Source of the DNA: Rhodamnia argentea
Lineage: Eukaryota; Streptophyta; Magnoliopsida; Myrtales; Myrtaceae
Assembly (NCBI RefSeq): GCF_020921035.1
Contig: NC_063157.1
Span: 20,477,015 to 20,541,014, forward strand
Direction of reading: 5' to 3'
Length of the DNA stretch: 64,000 nt
Position numbers and translations under genes: made by a program. Position 1 is the first letter of the stretch; the number at the start of each line of letters is the position of its first letter. Shown piece by piece: positions 10,500 to 21,892 of this stretch. Under the pieces are notes generated by a model. That model did not search any database. It saw only the letters and a program-made list of their open reading frames with translations, and was not told the origin of the DNA.

Positions 10500-13065
10500 A
10501 TTAACAAGAAATGGTCGAAACGGATTGGAAAGTTGACTCAGGCAGAACGAAGTAGCGGACGAAATCGAATTAAAGTTACTGAGTTAACAAAAGGGCCCGG
10601 AAAAGAAAATGGCGATCGAGAGTCAATAATTGGAGTTCGGCCCATCGCCAAGGTTCCGACCCAATTTAATTCATTCGTGGAAGGCCCATGATAGAATTCG
10701 GCCCAATTCAACACGACTTTAGCAACAGGCACGAAGGGGCGAGACCCACACGGGGCCGTTGGGCCGGCCCAGCCCGGTTGATAGGCGACCCTGCTTGCCT
10801 TGGCTAGCAGCCATGGGCCGTAAAAAGGGGGCGAGGCCCAGCTGCTCTCCCCACCAGTCAAGGAATGGGCCCAATTTCTCCAAGTGGACTTGGGCTTTTC
10901 TTTTCTTTCTGGACAACAAAAGCCGAAAGAAGAACCCATTTTCTCCTTCTCCACTTATCCTCGGTAGCATCGGCAGCGGAGGCGATTTCTTTCTCTGGTT
11001 CAGCTCCCTTCTTCCGGCAAGATTTTCGGTGACTCCACGGCAACCAGCAGCTCGAGACGTGACAGCAGTGACTCAAGCAAGTCATTTTTCTAAATTGCAT
11101 ACTTGTCCGCGCAATGCGAGTCGGGTGGCAGACTGGCTCGGGGATGGTCTCGGCCGTAGTATAGCGAGTAGTTGAATAGCAAAACTAGCCTTGTGCATGT
11201 CGGGTAGGTGTACAGAGGGTATCGCGGTTTGGTCCCTCATTTACAAGGAAAACTTCCGAAGGTATAAGCTGGGCACGATGATGTGGAGGAGGAGAGCGGT
11301 GATGGGGTCTGATGCACGTGACTTTTGAAGCTGAATTGGACGCCTTAGAATTAGGATTTGAGAGAATTATTGGATGGATTGTTATGAGTAAACTGGAAAG
11401 TAGAACTTTTGTTCCTTGGAATCCGGGTGCTATTTTTCTCGGTAAACCAACAACCCGTGCGCCCGTGGACCGTGATTCTGTTTTGGCCGGCTGACCTTCC
11501 TCTGGTCGGCGGTGTGGTTGGGGATCACAAGTTCGGAACACCGTCGATCGCAATGAGTCGTCAAGTATTCGAGTCAGTGGAAATCGGAGAATGGAGTTAC
11601 CTTTAGATTAATGCTTGTCGAGTTGCAATGTACCGGAAATGGATGTGTTTTAGCAGAAATGGGCAAAGCGTCTAGATTGAGCCATGAGTATAGAAAACGG
11701 AGTAAGTCGTTAAATGGTCTTGGTCTTGGTCTGGGAAAGGCGACTTAGCGACTCCGGTGCAGCCCGAAGAGGTGGCCTATGGTTTTTAAGTGAGGGGCCA
11801 GCATAAATGCCTTGTGAACAATGCGAAAAAGTGGGATGCTGAGTGTCCGTTCAGTAGTTTTAGTTCTCATTGTTATCGACTTTCAATTTTGCGATGGTTT
11901 GTAGCCAAGTCCTTGCGTGTCTATTGTGTTCGTCTTACTTTACCATGGTAGAGTAGATCATTGTAGGACATGGCATGTCATGGCATAACGTACACTTTTG
12001 TTGCATGTACGAGTATGTACTCGCATGTCGTGAATTGGAGCCGAGTAAGGTCATTGGAAATGAACCTACTGCTCGGATATATATGTATCTCTCATGGAGT
12101 TTTTGGAAAGACATTGCTGTGTGATCGGGCCGATCTACGAGGCGGTACGAGATGTCTTCGCAATTACATATCAGAAATAGACGGGTCATAATAACGACGA
12201 GTAACATATTTCATGAGTATATGTTTCCATTCACATCCCACAACAACGCGTTTTTCCATGTTACATGTAGCAATGCAATTCAAGTCAATACCAAGTCCGA
12301 CTACCTCAAGTATTGGTGTTTACCTGTCTATACCGTTGCTCGTATATCTCATTGTACGTATTAGTCGGTGGTTTAGAGATGTAACTTGCTGTGGTTATCT
12401 CACTCTATTGTTGTTGACTTTTTTTTATGTAATCATGGCTAGCTTGCCATCAGTATCGTACAAGGTGCCATCACGCCTTCGGTGGAGTATGGCCCCGTAT
12501 GTGATCTCGAGTTTGCCCGGGCTCGAGTTTGTCGTGGTGACTGTTACCATGTGAATTAATGGAGGTTTGGACGTGGGGAAGTCCCCCACTGTTTTGTCGC
12601 GATATGTGGTTGCTTAGAGGACGACCTAGGTTTTGTGGGCCCACCGCTGTTTGACTTAGTAGGTTGTTGATGTTCGGCACATGCCGAAATCCGAGTTGAT
12701 ATGGAAGTTTTTGTTGGGAATCAGTTGTCTCATTGTTATTTTTGTATAGGGTAGGGTAATGGGCCACTTTTTGGATGCCACCCGATGATGTCTCCCTAAC
12801 TGTATATGTAAGAAGAACCCGATCTTTGTCGGCCATTAATAGATAAGTGCCATGTTTTGGTCATCTGACTACGTATTTATTTAAATTAATTATTATTAAT
12901 CACTAGTGTGCATGGCGAGCCTAGGATGCCATGGCTCTGACATTTCTGCTATGGAGGAACTTTTAGAAAAGAAATTTTGGTTTAGAAGTATTACCATGCA
13001 CGCCCAAAGTTGATGATGGAAGAACTTGAAAACTCTCGTTCTATGTTTCTTGTTCCTACGTCTAT
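10500..13065. other. Unassigned intergenic region with a dense GGCCCA motif cluster
   Basis: The stretch 10620-10890 holds many GGCCCA/TGGGCC elements (TCP site II-like), followed by CT-rich text at 10930-11020 that looks like a promoter and 5' UTR. No downstream coding exon could be supported: open frames at 10759-11175, 11312-11494 and 12213-12554 have no recognisable domain or splice continuity. It may be a decayed gene or an old retroelement remnant. Confidence 0.3.
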
Positions 13066-13068
13066 TAA

Positions 13069-13851
13069 GGCTTAATTTGTTTCGTGAAAAATGAGTTCTT
13101 TTCGGAAAATATTTTTCGTGAAGTCAATTTCCAAGAAAATTACTATATTTTCTAATGTTTGGTTGAAATATGAAAAATACTCGGAAAATATTTTTCGTTG
13201 TTTGATATGGAAAATTGGATTTAATTTTCCTCCATGCATTTCATTCAATAATTTTTTTTTTCCATTTTTTATTTTTTAAATTGAATTTTTAGTATCTAAT
13301 TATTTATCTTTTTTTTGTTTTTTCTCTTTTCATTTTTATGTTTTCCTTTTTCTTTCAATTAGTGTCTTTTGCTAGTTGCCGACCACAATGACGGTTGTCG
13401 ACGCCTGGCATGGCCTCGATTGGGTCGAAGATGCTAGGCCTCACTTGGCCGGCCACCGGTTGTGGCCGTGGTCGGCGATCGGCCGAAGGAGAAGAAGGGT
13501 TACAAAAAAATAAATAAAGAAAGAAAAAGAAGTAAAAAAAAAAGAGAGAAAAATTAAAGAAAGTAATTTAAAAATAATTTTTATTCAAAAATAATTTTTT
13601 TTGAATTTTGAAAAATAAATAAAAAATGAAAAGAAAGTAAAAAAACAACAACAAAATATGTGAAAGATAGGAGGAATGAAAAGTGAGGAAAATTTTTTCA
13701 AGAGAAGAGAAAAACATTTCCTCACTTTTGAATAAGTTTTTTCCATAGAGGAAAAATGTTTTCTTGGACTAGCTTATTTTTCGCCCTCCAAACATAGGAA
13801 AATCCGAAAAACGTTTTTTGGAAAGTTATTTTTCGTGAAACAAACGAAGCC
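13069..13851. mobile_element. PIF/Harbinger-like MITE (Tourist type)
   Basis: A 783-bp element with inverted ends GGCTTAATTTGTTTCGTG and CACGAAACAAACGAAGCC (right end read on the minus strand gives the matching GGCTTCGTTTGTTTCGTG). It is flanked by TAA on both sides (13066-13068 and 13852-13854), the Harbinger target preference. The interior is AT-rich with repeated GGAAAATATTTTTCG text and a GC-rich core at about 13375-13500. No transposase is present. Confidence 0.8.
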
Positions 13852-13857
13852 TAAGAG

Positions 13858-15921
13858 TGTATGCCTTATTGATCCTCAAGAGTTGTCGCAACCTTGCCTT
13901 CGGGTTCCTTCGGAGGGTCCGGCGGGTTTAGAGGTATTGCCATCGGTCAATGGCGTGGACTCTCCCAAGTCCTACCTTGCGTGACATTGGATTCATTTTC
14001 TTGATTAGCAAACTAAAATGCTATTAAGAATCGCCACTAGCCTATTGGGGTCGGCTATAAACCAATCGAGACACGGGAGGGATATCTCGATTCCTACGCA
14101 ACCAGAGCTTTTATGTTCGGGGACTTGTTTACGATAACTAGATAATTAGCGCCCTTTCGATACCTAACCGATCAATATTCCCTAAGGTGATTACACATTC
14201 TGCATATCATTTTAAACTTATCAGGTATTTAACCAAGTACTAAATGATCATGCATAATACTTTTATATCATTTCGTGCAATTACCTATTTATCATTAATC
14301 TAACAAATAGGAAAAACGATTAACGGGCAATTTTTCAAAAGACAATATTATAATAAACAATTAATCAGGTAAATATGCCAAATAAAAATCAGGATAAGCA
14401 CATACAGACCAAATCTATGATAACGATATTTAAACAAACAACTTCGACTCGAAGGTCGAATTACAATAGTTATTAGACCGGATTGAACATCGGTCTTCAA
14501 TCAACGCTAATCTAAGGTATGAAAATTCACATTTGCAGTAAAAAGGTCATGAAACCATTTTTTTAAATTTTCTCAAATTTTTCTGATTTTTTTGAAATCT
14601 TTTTTATTATTTTTCGGATTTTTTATTTTTATTTGTTTAATATATTTTATTTTTAATTAAATGGAGCCGGGTCCGGGTCGGGTTCTAGGACCCGAACCTG
14701 GATCAGGTCGTTGGACCCGAGCCGGCCCGGGAGAGAGGACCAGAACCGGGCCCAGTCGGCACAAAGGATTCGGGCCTACATCCCCTCCACGGACAAGATG
14801 GGCCCATGCACCTCTTGGTCCAACTTCAGTTAGGCTTTGAATTTCGCCGGGCCCTGACAACACTCTATAACTTCAGACCCAAAGCCCAACAGTCCTTCTT
14901 TTCTTTCCCTCAGCCCACTCGGAGCCCAACATCCTTCTTTTTTTAGTCTTTTCGGACCAGCCCACTAGCATTTGCTCTTGCCAGCCCACTCGACCAGCAA
15001 TACAGCCCAGGCCCAAAATATTTTCTTTTCTCTCCACAACAGCCCACACGACCAGCCCAGTCTCCTCTTCTTCTCCTCTTCACCGCCAGCCCACTCGAGC
15101 TAGGAACTAAAACAGGCCCAGCTCCTTCTTCTCCCTTTTCTCAGCCCGCTACGAACAGCCCAAAAACAGCCAAGAAAAAAAACGTGAGTCAGCCCTCCAC
15201 TATTACTGTTCATTGTCTCCTTCGTGCGTCTGCAAAATCTGCAGGACTTCAACCGCGACACTGGATTTGCCCACCGCATCACTGTTTTTTATCATCTTCC
15301 AAGCATCGTCTTTTCCTTTGCCACGTCAAACGGCAATACTGCACTCTCGGCACCACCGAGCTTCTCTCACCTTTGCGCCGCACGTTCTGGAGTTGTTCGC
15401 CCGCGCCACTGCTTTAGTGTGTAGGAAAGAGTGATGTGGGGGGGCGGTGAATGTGGGGTTCGGATGAAAAAAAAAAACAACGAGAGATGTGGGCTGAAGA
15501 GAGAAAGAAGAGAAGATGGGCTGTGGGGAAATAAGAGGAGAAGTGGGCCATTTGTTGGTCTAAGACGGGAAGGAAAAAGGGAAGTAATTGGGCCTGTGTC
15601 GCGTGGGCCTCTTCGCTCGGGAAAGAAAAGGGGAAGGGCCCAGCTGGGCACCCAGGTGGGCTGGTCCGACAGGCCAATTTTTTAGCTGGTGCGGGCTCGA
15701 GTGATTTAGCCGCATCAGTTTTTTTTTAATTAAGATTTATATTTTTTAATTTTATATTTTGGAAATAAAAATAAAAATAAGAAAACACATATGTGTATAT
15801 ATATAAAACACATAAAAATGCATATTTAACCAATTAGACAATATTCTAACGAAAAATAAAAATAAAAATAAATAAGATAAAATAAAATAAAATACGGGAT
15901 CGTCAAAATTAAGTGTCAACA
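13858..15921. mobile_element. Possible solo LTR of a Ty3/gypsy (Tat/Ogre-like) element
   Basis: The segment begins TGTATGCC and ends GTGTCAACA, with AAGAG/AGAG immediately before and after it, compatible with LTR termini and a 4-5 bp target duplication. The text near 14025-14100 (TCGCCACTAGCCTATTGGGG, CGAGACACGGGAGG) and the end (GGGATCGTCAAAATTAAGTG) resemble plant Tat/Ogre LTR sequence from memory. The middle (14660-15690) is GC-rich and full of AGCCCA/TGGGCC words. No gag-pol is adjacent. Boundaries are tentative and no second LTR is visible. Confidence 0.35.
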
Positions 15922-17768
15922 AGAGTCTTTTGTCGTCTGCTCCCTTAGAATTTAATAAGTCTTGTGCCATGGAGTTAGAAAGTCTTTCAATGAAGAGACG
16001 GTTTCATTTGATGTGAAATCATAGGCATAGATCCTAGCAGTTTCGAAATTAAAGCCCCTGAACTTCGACCACTAGGACCATAGATGGACTCGAGTTCTAT
16101 TCTTTTCCTAATCATGTACAAATTTCAAAGATAATAAATTTTACTTGTGTTTGTTTTTTTAATGTTCAATATCGCCACTTTAGTGACCACGTAAAGATAA
16201 TATGGTGTGCTAACAATGGAATAACCCGATTGCACGAATCATGTAAAAGAAAGAATAAAGAAAGAAAGAAAGTAAAAAGAAAAATAGTAAAAGAAAAGGT
16301 AAAAGAAAGGTAGAGGCTTTCCAATGGATTGTAAATGGGTTCACAATGGACCCATTTATAATATACTTATTTTGACTTCTTAAATGAGAAGTCTTATATG
16401 CTAGCTTACTAAAATTTGTTATGATCTATTTAAATGCTTATGGATTATTAAATGGATTTTAGACTCATTTTGATATGTCTACTGAACACGAGAGAGGCAA
16501 GTTGAGCTAGTCAACCTCAACTAACACAACCATTGACATTGCAAGATTAAGATTCCAAAGGAGGACCAAATGATAAAGTTGGGGTATCCCATCTCACCGA
16601 TCTAGCTAACATGTCGTATTCAAGCGGGGAAAATTGTATAAAAAATATTGTACTTATTACACTTTGACCAATTTAATCCTAAATATTATAATTGTGCCAA
16701 TTTAATCATAAACATTTTGACAATTTGTCAATTTAGTCTTTCTGGCCAAATGGCAAAAAATTACCGACGTCAATGCTGATCGTCTTATATGGAATGCTCG
16801 ACAACGATGTTATTTTTTTTTTTCCAATTTTGTTTCTCATTTATTGTTAAGGACTAGCAGGGGGCCGCCGGACATTGTTTGACCCAGCCGGGGTCATCGG
16901 GCCTCGGCCAGCTGTGATTGAGGGCCGTTACTGAAATCAATTAATTGAAACTTCCATGCACGCCAAGGTCATTAGTACCGTCCTAGATCTCCGGAGTCAA
17001 TGACCTACAAAAAGCTATTAATGCTCTTAGTCAAGGCGAGTAATGCAGGATTCTGCCTGCATGGATGACTTGGAAACGCTAGCAGCAGAGATTGTTATCT
17101 ACGTCATGTAGCAGTAGCGCAATCACAATGTAGGGTGCTTAAACCAACCAACCACCAAATATATGAACCTTACTTGTTGAAGAACTTATCAAAACTTATC
17201 AAGGTACTATAAAATGCAAGTTTTATGAGCCTTAGTTCTTGGTATCCTACTCGCTGGACATGCAGCCAAATGCCGAGTTTCTACCATCAAACATTGTTGA
17301 CTCAAAGTATACCAAATTTTGTTGTTTGATTTCTAAATTAGTCAAAAATTTTGGTCTTAAAGTGTCACTGAGACTTTCCTTTCGAACCTTGGACTCAACA
17401 ATGACAACCACACAACCATCACATGAAGGAAATCTTGACTACTCATAAATGCTGGCAAAATTTTCTGGCGAAGAGAGGTTAGACATTTTTCAGGCTCTTC
17501 CATATATCTCAAAAAAAGAGAGAGAAGAAAACAATCGCAACCACAAGGAGCACGACCTAGTAGTTTCCTTTGTCATGAACAGGAAGGTGGGAGGTTGATT
17601 CCCACCTCTGCATTTGAAGGTAGGGATGAAGAAAATTGCCTAGTAAAAAGAAAAGGTCTATAAGAAGTGCCACTAAATTGACTTTAAATGGCGCACTGCA
17701 GATGTAGGACCAAAGGTTATATGAAGAAGTGATAATTTTAAATAAATCAATTTCTGTCTGAAAGGAGC
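15922..17768. other. AT-rich intergenic region, repeat fragments, no gene
   Basis: Holds a purine-rich AAAG/AAAGAAAGG tract (16250-16315) and a stretch at 16620-16930 whose text (CCAATTTAATC, GACAATTTGTCAATTTAGTC) followed by a GC-rich piece resembles one arm of a MULE-like repeat. No inverted partner was found. No coding exon is supported; the open frame at 17239-17448 has no family match. Confidence 0.4.
17540..17665 (+). mobile_element. tRNA-derived SINE-like fragment
   Basis: Contains A-box-like GACCTAGTAGTTTCC and B-box-like GGTTGATTCCC text at SINE-typical spacing, followed by CACCTCTGC and an A-rich end. It is diverged and not foldable into a functional tRNA cloverleaf. It lies just downstream of the COM1 gene's 3' end. 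Confidence 0.4.
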
Positions 17769-20122
17769 TTACATTTCAGATTCGAAGCCAATGTTCCAGA
17801 ATCCTTCAGGAGTCATTGGAGGAACATATTTGTACCTATGCCGGGACACACCATCCTGATGCTCACAGCGGAAATTCCTCTTATTATTGTCGTTATCTTT
17901 GCTTTCATTATCAGGGAGAACAGCGTCGTAAAATCTCTTGCACTGCCTGCACTCAATTCCTTTTAGATTTTCCCGCTCGGCTTTCCTTCTTACAGGTTCC
18001 ACATACTTAAAACTTCGTTTGCCAGCAGAAGGTGCTACCACTTGCTGCTTCTTAGGACAAGGATCAACATTCATGTCCTGTGTCTCATCATCTGAGAAGC
18101 TTCGATATATTTCCTTCAGATTATGGGCTGGAGAATCTCGATATTCTTCAGTTGCAGCTTCATTCAAGTTCCTTTTAACGTTCTCAAAAGGTGTATTCAG
18201 AAAATCATCGTGAGGATCAGGCCCTCCTAAAGGTTGATTAGACCTAGTGTCTCTCCAATCTGATGCATTGCGCTTTGTGCCTGCTGCAGCCATGGACTTT
18301 TCACCAATTTGACATTTTGATGAAACGTACTTTGATTTGGGTGAGAGGGAACGCGAGTTCTTCATTGGTCCAATCCCTTGGTCATCCTCTAAGCGATCTT
18401 CAACACTGATCTCCCCTTTCACTTTCACCCCACCACCAAAAGGAGCAGTATTCAGATCACCATTTTCAAGGCCTGAAATATAAGGTTAGGTGCTCATTAT
18501 AAGGGCCTAGGCAAGGAGTTCGATCACCTCCACCATTCCAACTTGGAATGGGGAGGTGAGAAGTTTGATCGCCGCCTCCGAGGACATGAGCAAGGGGGGT
18601 TTAAGAGACACCCATTACATGGGGTGGGACCCCAAAACTAAAGAAAGAAAAAAAGAAGTAGCTTTTACTGCAAAGTCCATGCAACTTTGACACCCCGGCA
18701 AGAACGCTTCAACAAACATCTCCCCATTTATACCTAATTAGTACAAGCAGTCATGATCGAAAAATTTCTTAACTAGAAATCCAACGTGAAAACATAATGA
18801 CTGTTTCAGTAAAGCCTAACGAAATCTATTCAAAGTCATTGTTATGCACTGCCAGGATAAAAAGAACATGAAGCCTTACAGGATGCAGTAGGTTGATTCT
18901 GCTGGCGCCTCAATATGTCATCTCCCTCGAATGATTTGCTTTGTGGAAGGTTATCCTCATTTACAAGACCAAGCTTTGTACGGAGGTAATTATTCTGAGA
19001 CTTCAGCCTTTTATAGGCATCAAACAAATCCTTTTTTTTCTTCCTCTCAGACAATAACTCTGAAGTTTTACATTCAATCAGTTGAAGTAGATTCTCTTCC
19101 AATCCTCCTTCAGTAATATGGCTGCTCTTTTCTCGAAGACATGCCTGCAAGTCATTGACTTTCTCCTCTAGATCCTTCACCTTGCATGATAAAAATTGTC
19201 TCTCTTCGTGTTGTTGTGATTCCTTCTCATTAACCATACGGTCTAAATGACCTGAATCACTTTGTTCAGGCAACTCTTTGTTCAATTTCCTTACCATCTC
19301 TTCGTTGGCCTTTCTCCTAAGGTCTTCCTCAAGCTCACTTATTTTCTCCGCCAAGCACTTTGATCTGGTCATCAGTATTTCTTTTTCCTTTTCGCAATTG
19401 ACCAACAGCTGCTCTCGGTCTAAAACTTCAGAAGCCTGTAATTGCATCTTCTTCATTAAATTTGCTTGCAAGTCTTTTCCTCTGATTACTTCCTCAGTTT
19501 TCTTTCTGACTTCATCTTTAAGTGCCTTAACCATATTTTCCAGATTTTCTTGCTTAGCAAGAAGGGCTCTTGTCTTTTCTTCTAGCTCTTTTGTTTCTTT
19601 CCCTTTGATAGCTAGTGCAGAAGCATTCGATTGAACTAACTGCAGTAACTTCTTCTGGAGATCTATGCCCTCATCAAATTCCTTAGTCTTTTGTCGAAGC
19701 TCAGATTCAAGCTCGTCAATTTTATGTTTCCGGTTCTCCTGTTCATCAGCCAACTCCTTCAATCTCTCTTCCTGTTCCTTAGACATCTTCGCCATTTCCT
19801 TTCTGAGAGACCGGTTTTCTTGGCTGACCTGCTGCTTTTCCAGCAGAAGTTTTTCTGTTTGAATTAACAAATTACTTTCCTTCTCTTTCCATGTATTTTC
19901 AGCAGCTTCCATGGCCTCTGTGTAAATTTTCTGCAAGCTTCTGGATTTTGACTGGAAATTTGGGTAAAGTTGACTGCAGAATATGTATTCTATCTGAGAT
20001 ATTCTGTCCTTAGCTTCCTGAATGGCCGCGACCAATATAGTGCTCAGGCCTGAGACATACTTAACATCATCATGGTCTAAGGAAACCCCCACTTTTGGAG
20101 AGTTATTGTCGCATTTGTCCAT
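17769..20122 (-). CDS. COM1: COM1/SAE2/CtIP-like DNA end-resection protein (GR1 homologue)
   Basis: Two coding exons, 20122-18880 and 18472-17769, joined through a GTAAGG donor and a TTTCAG acceptor (phase 1). The product is 648 aa. Residues about 25-400 are coiled coil, starting YVSGLSTILVAAIQEAKDRI. The C-terminus is the diagnostic SAE2/CtIP module: ECRQCKRFYDAV (Cys589, Cys592), then RNFRCEHQDG and SRHRYKYVPPMTPEGFW at about 624-640. Known members activate the MRE11 complex to resect double-strand breaks and remove SPO11 at meiosis. The ATG at 20122 directly follows a CTCTCCAG that looks like the acceptor of a 5' UTR intron; an in-frame ATG at 20134 is the alternative. The intron holds a SINE-like insert. 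From memory the Arabidopsis homologue At3g52115 is the neighbour of the SURP/G-patch gene there too. Confidence 0.92.
18495..18665 (+). mobile_element. SINE-like insertion in the COM1 intron
   Basis: Intronic segment with GAGTTCGATCACC and AGTTTGATCGCC (B-box-like) text, an imperfect internal inverted repeat around CTCCACCATTCCAACTTGG and GGAATGGGGAGGTG, and an A-rich tail near 18640-18660. Family and boundaries are uncertain. Confidence 0.3.
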
Positions 20123-21892
20123 CTGGAGAGACATAGAATGTTAAGCACACAAGCAGTCAAGAACATAAAATTAGAGAAAAAAGACACCAATCGACACATG
20201 CAGGATATTTCCACTAGTCCAACTCTTCGCCGCACAGAGCTATAGATACCTGATCTAAGCAACCTAAGCTGCAAAGCTTGTAACAACATGGTCAAGCAGA
20301 TCAGAAACAGGACAAGTATAAGTTTGAAAATGCGGGAAGTCAATACGACAAATGCTTTGGATAATCAGCCATATATCTGCATTGTGCAGACCTCGAATAC
20401 ATTTGAGAGTGAGAGCGATATTTGCTGCCTAAAATGATAGTTTCACAGGCCTAGTGTCACTTGGTGGATTCACGCCTTTCTGTAATATTGAATCACAACA
20501 TCAACCACATTGGATTCTCTAATGTGCACATTTCATATGCTCGTATGTTACTAGGGCTCAGCAGCTAACTCCAGCTGATTGCAGAAGAAAAGGGGAACAC
20601 CTGAGATGAGAAACAAGGCGGAGGAAGAACAAGGAAAGAAAGAAACGAAAGAGAGAAATTTTGAAAGGAATGAGTCCGTGGCAATTTCCCTTACAATCTC
20701 ATTGTAATGACAATGCATATATCAGTGCAACAAATAAGGTACTTGCAACTTAGAGAACTATGGTTGAGCTAAGACACTTGTCCTGAGAAGCAAGGAGTGG
20801 ACCGCGGGACTGCGGAGAAAAGCTTCCATCCTTTCTGCAGCTGAGAAAAAGGATTGCTCGAGAATGCTATAAGCGGCGATCCTCGAAACAGGAAGAAACA
20901 GATTCGAATCAAAACCCTAGCTGAAGGAAGATGAAGACTGCCTCTGCCTCAGTGTTTGGGCTCGTCGTTGTCAATGCCAAAACGCTTATTCTTCTACTAA
21001 AAGCGGGAAATGTTTCTCTTCCTCTGACTAAAAGGATCGAGGAATTGCCTATCATTGGGCGATTAACAAACACTGGTCGAAGATGTGGGATCCAGAAATA
21101 GGTTAGTGCGCGAAGGAAGCTAACTACAGCCTATTACGGAAAAAGGAAGCTAGAAGCATATGAAAACGGGAGACAGGAAGAAGATGCGAAACTTACCGGC
21201 GGCGGAGGAAGCTAACGACGGCGGCGATGATGCGGAGCCTCGGTCAGACGCTTAAAGGATGTACTATCGGAGAACCAGGCGAGCAGAAATGGAGTTGGAA
21301 GGGAGCAACATTTGAGATTCGGCCGGGACTTGGCGGCAATTTGAAAAGCTTACCCGGTAAGGCTCACGGGAGAGCTTGGCGTGGAAGATGAAGTGGGCCG
21401 AGAAGAATACGAGGTGATGGTAAAGGGCCCATTCACTCGAGCCCAATTTCTTGATGGGCTTTGGTGTCTGGGTCTTTCTTCTCTGGATTCTACTACTGCT
21501 GGTGCATCGGCTTTTTGCTTTGCTGCATTCTTGCAAGGCAAAAAGGGCAAAGCAAAGCAGGAGAGCGGAATGAGAAATAAGCAAAGCGTGTGGTGTTTTG
21601 TATTTGCTTGTTGAGAGCGTTGTCAATTTCTTTGGTTGGGTTCGTCGCAAATCTTCTTCGACGGCACCAAATCTCTCTCTCTCTCTCTCTCTCCATTTCC
21701 CACTGGGCTGGGCGGGACTCCATAGATGCAGCCACAGCCACAGCCACAGCCACAGCCACGCCACACGCCGTCGTCCTCTACCAGGGTTTCCCCTCCACCG
21801 CCTGATTCCTGGTGTCTAACTGCTCCATCCCTCCGTTTCTCTTTCGTCTCCTTGTTCTAGGGTTTGATCGCCCGATTGCGGCTGTGGGAAGC
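20123..21892. promoter_or_regulatory. Shared upstream region of COM1 and the NAB2-like/RRM gene
   Basis: About 1.77 kb separates the two divergent start codons. A telo-box AAACCCTAG lies at about 20914, in the probable COM1 leader. Four GCCCA/TGGGC site II-like words fall within 21390-21465. A second, inverted telo-box CTAGGGTTTG at about 21857 precedes the plus-strand start by some 35 bp. A CT microsatellite (21669-21693) and a CCACAG hexamer repeat (about 21728-21758) lie in the probable 5' UTR of the plus-strand gene. Confidence 0.45.

Noticed and set aside
10759..11175. A 138-codon plus-strand frame downstream of the GGCCCA cluster
   Set aside because: The sequence is low-complexity and promoter-like, with no domain; overlapping frames on both strands are equally long, as expected in GC-rich DNA.
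17540..17620. Possible tRNA gene because of A/B-box-like words
   Set aside because: The B-box lacks the GGTTCGA core and no acceptor stem or anticodon arm can be paired; it fits a decayed SINE better.
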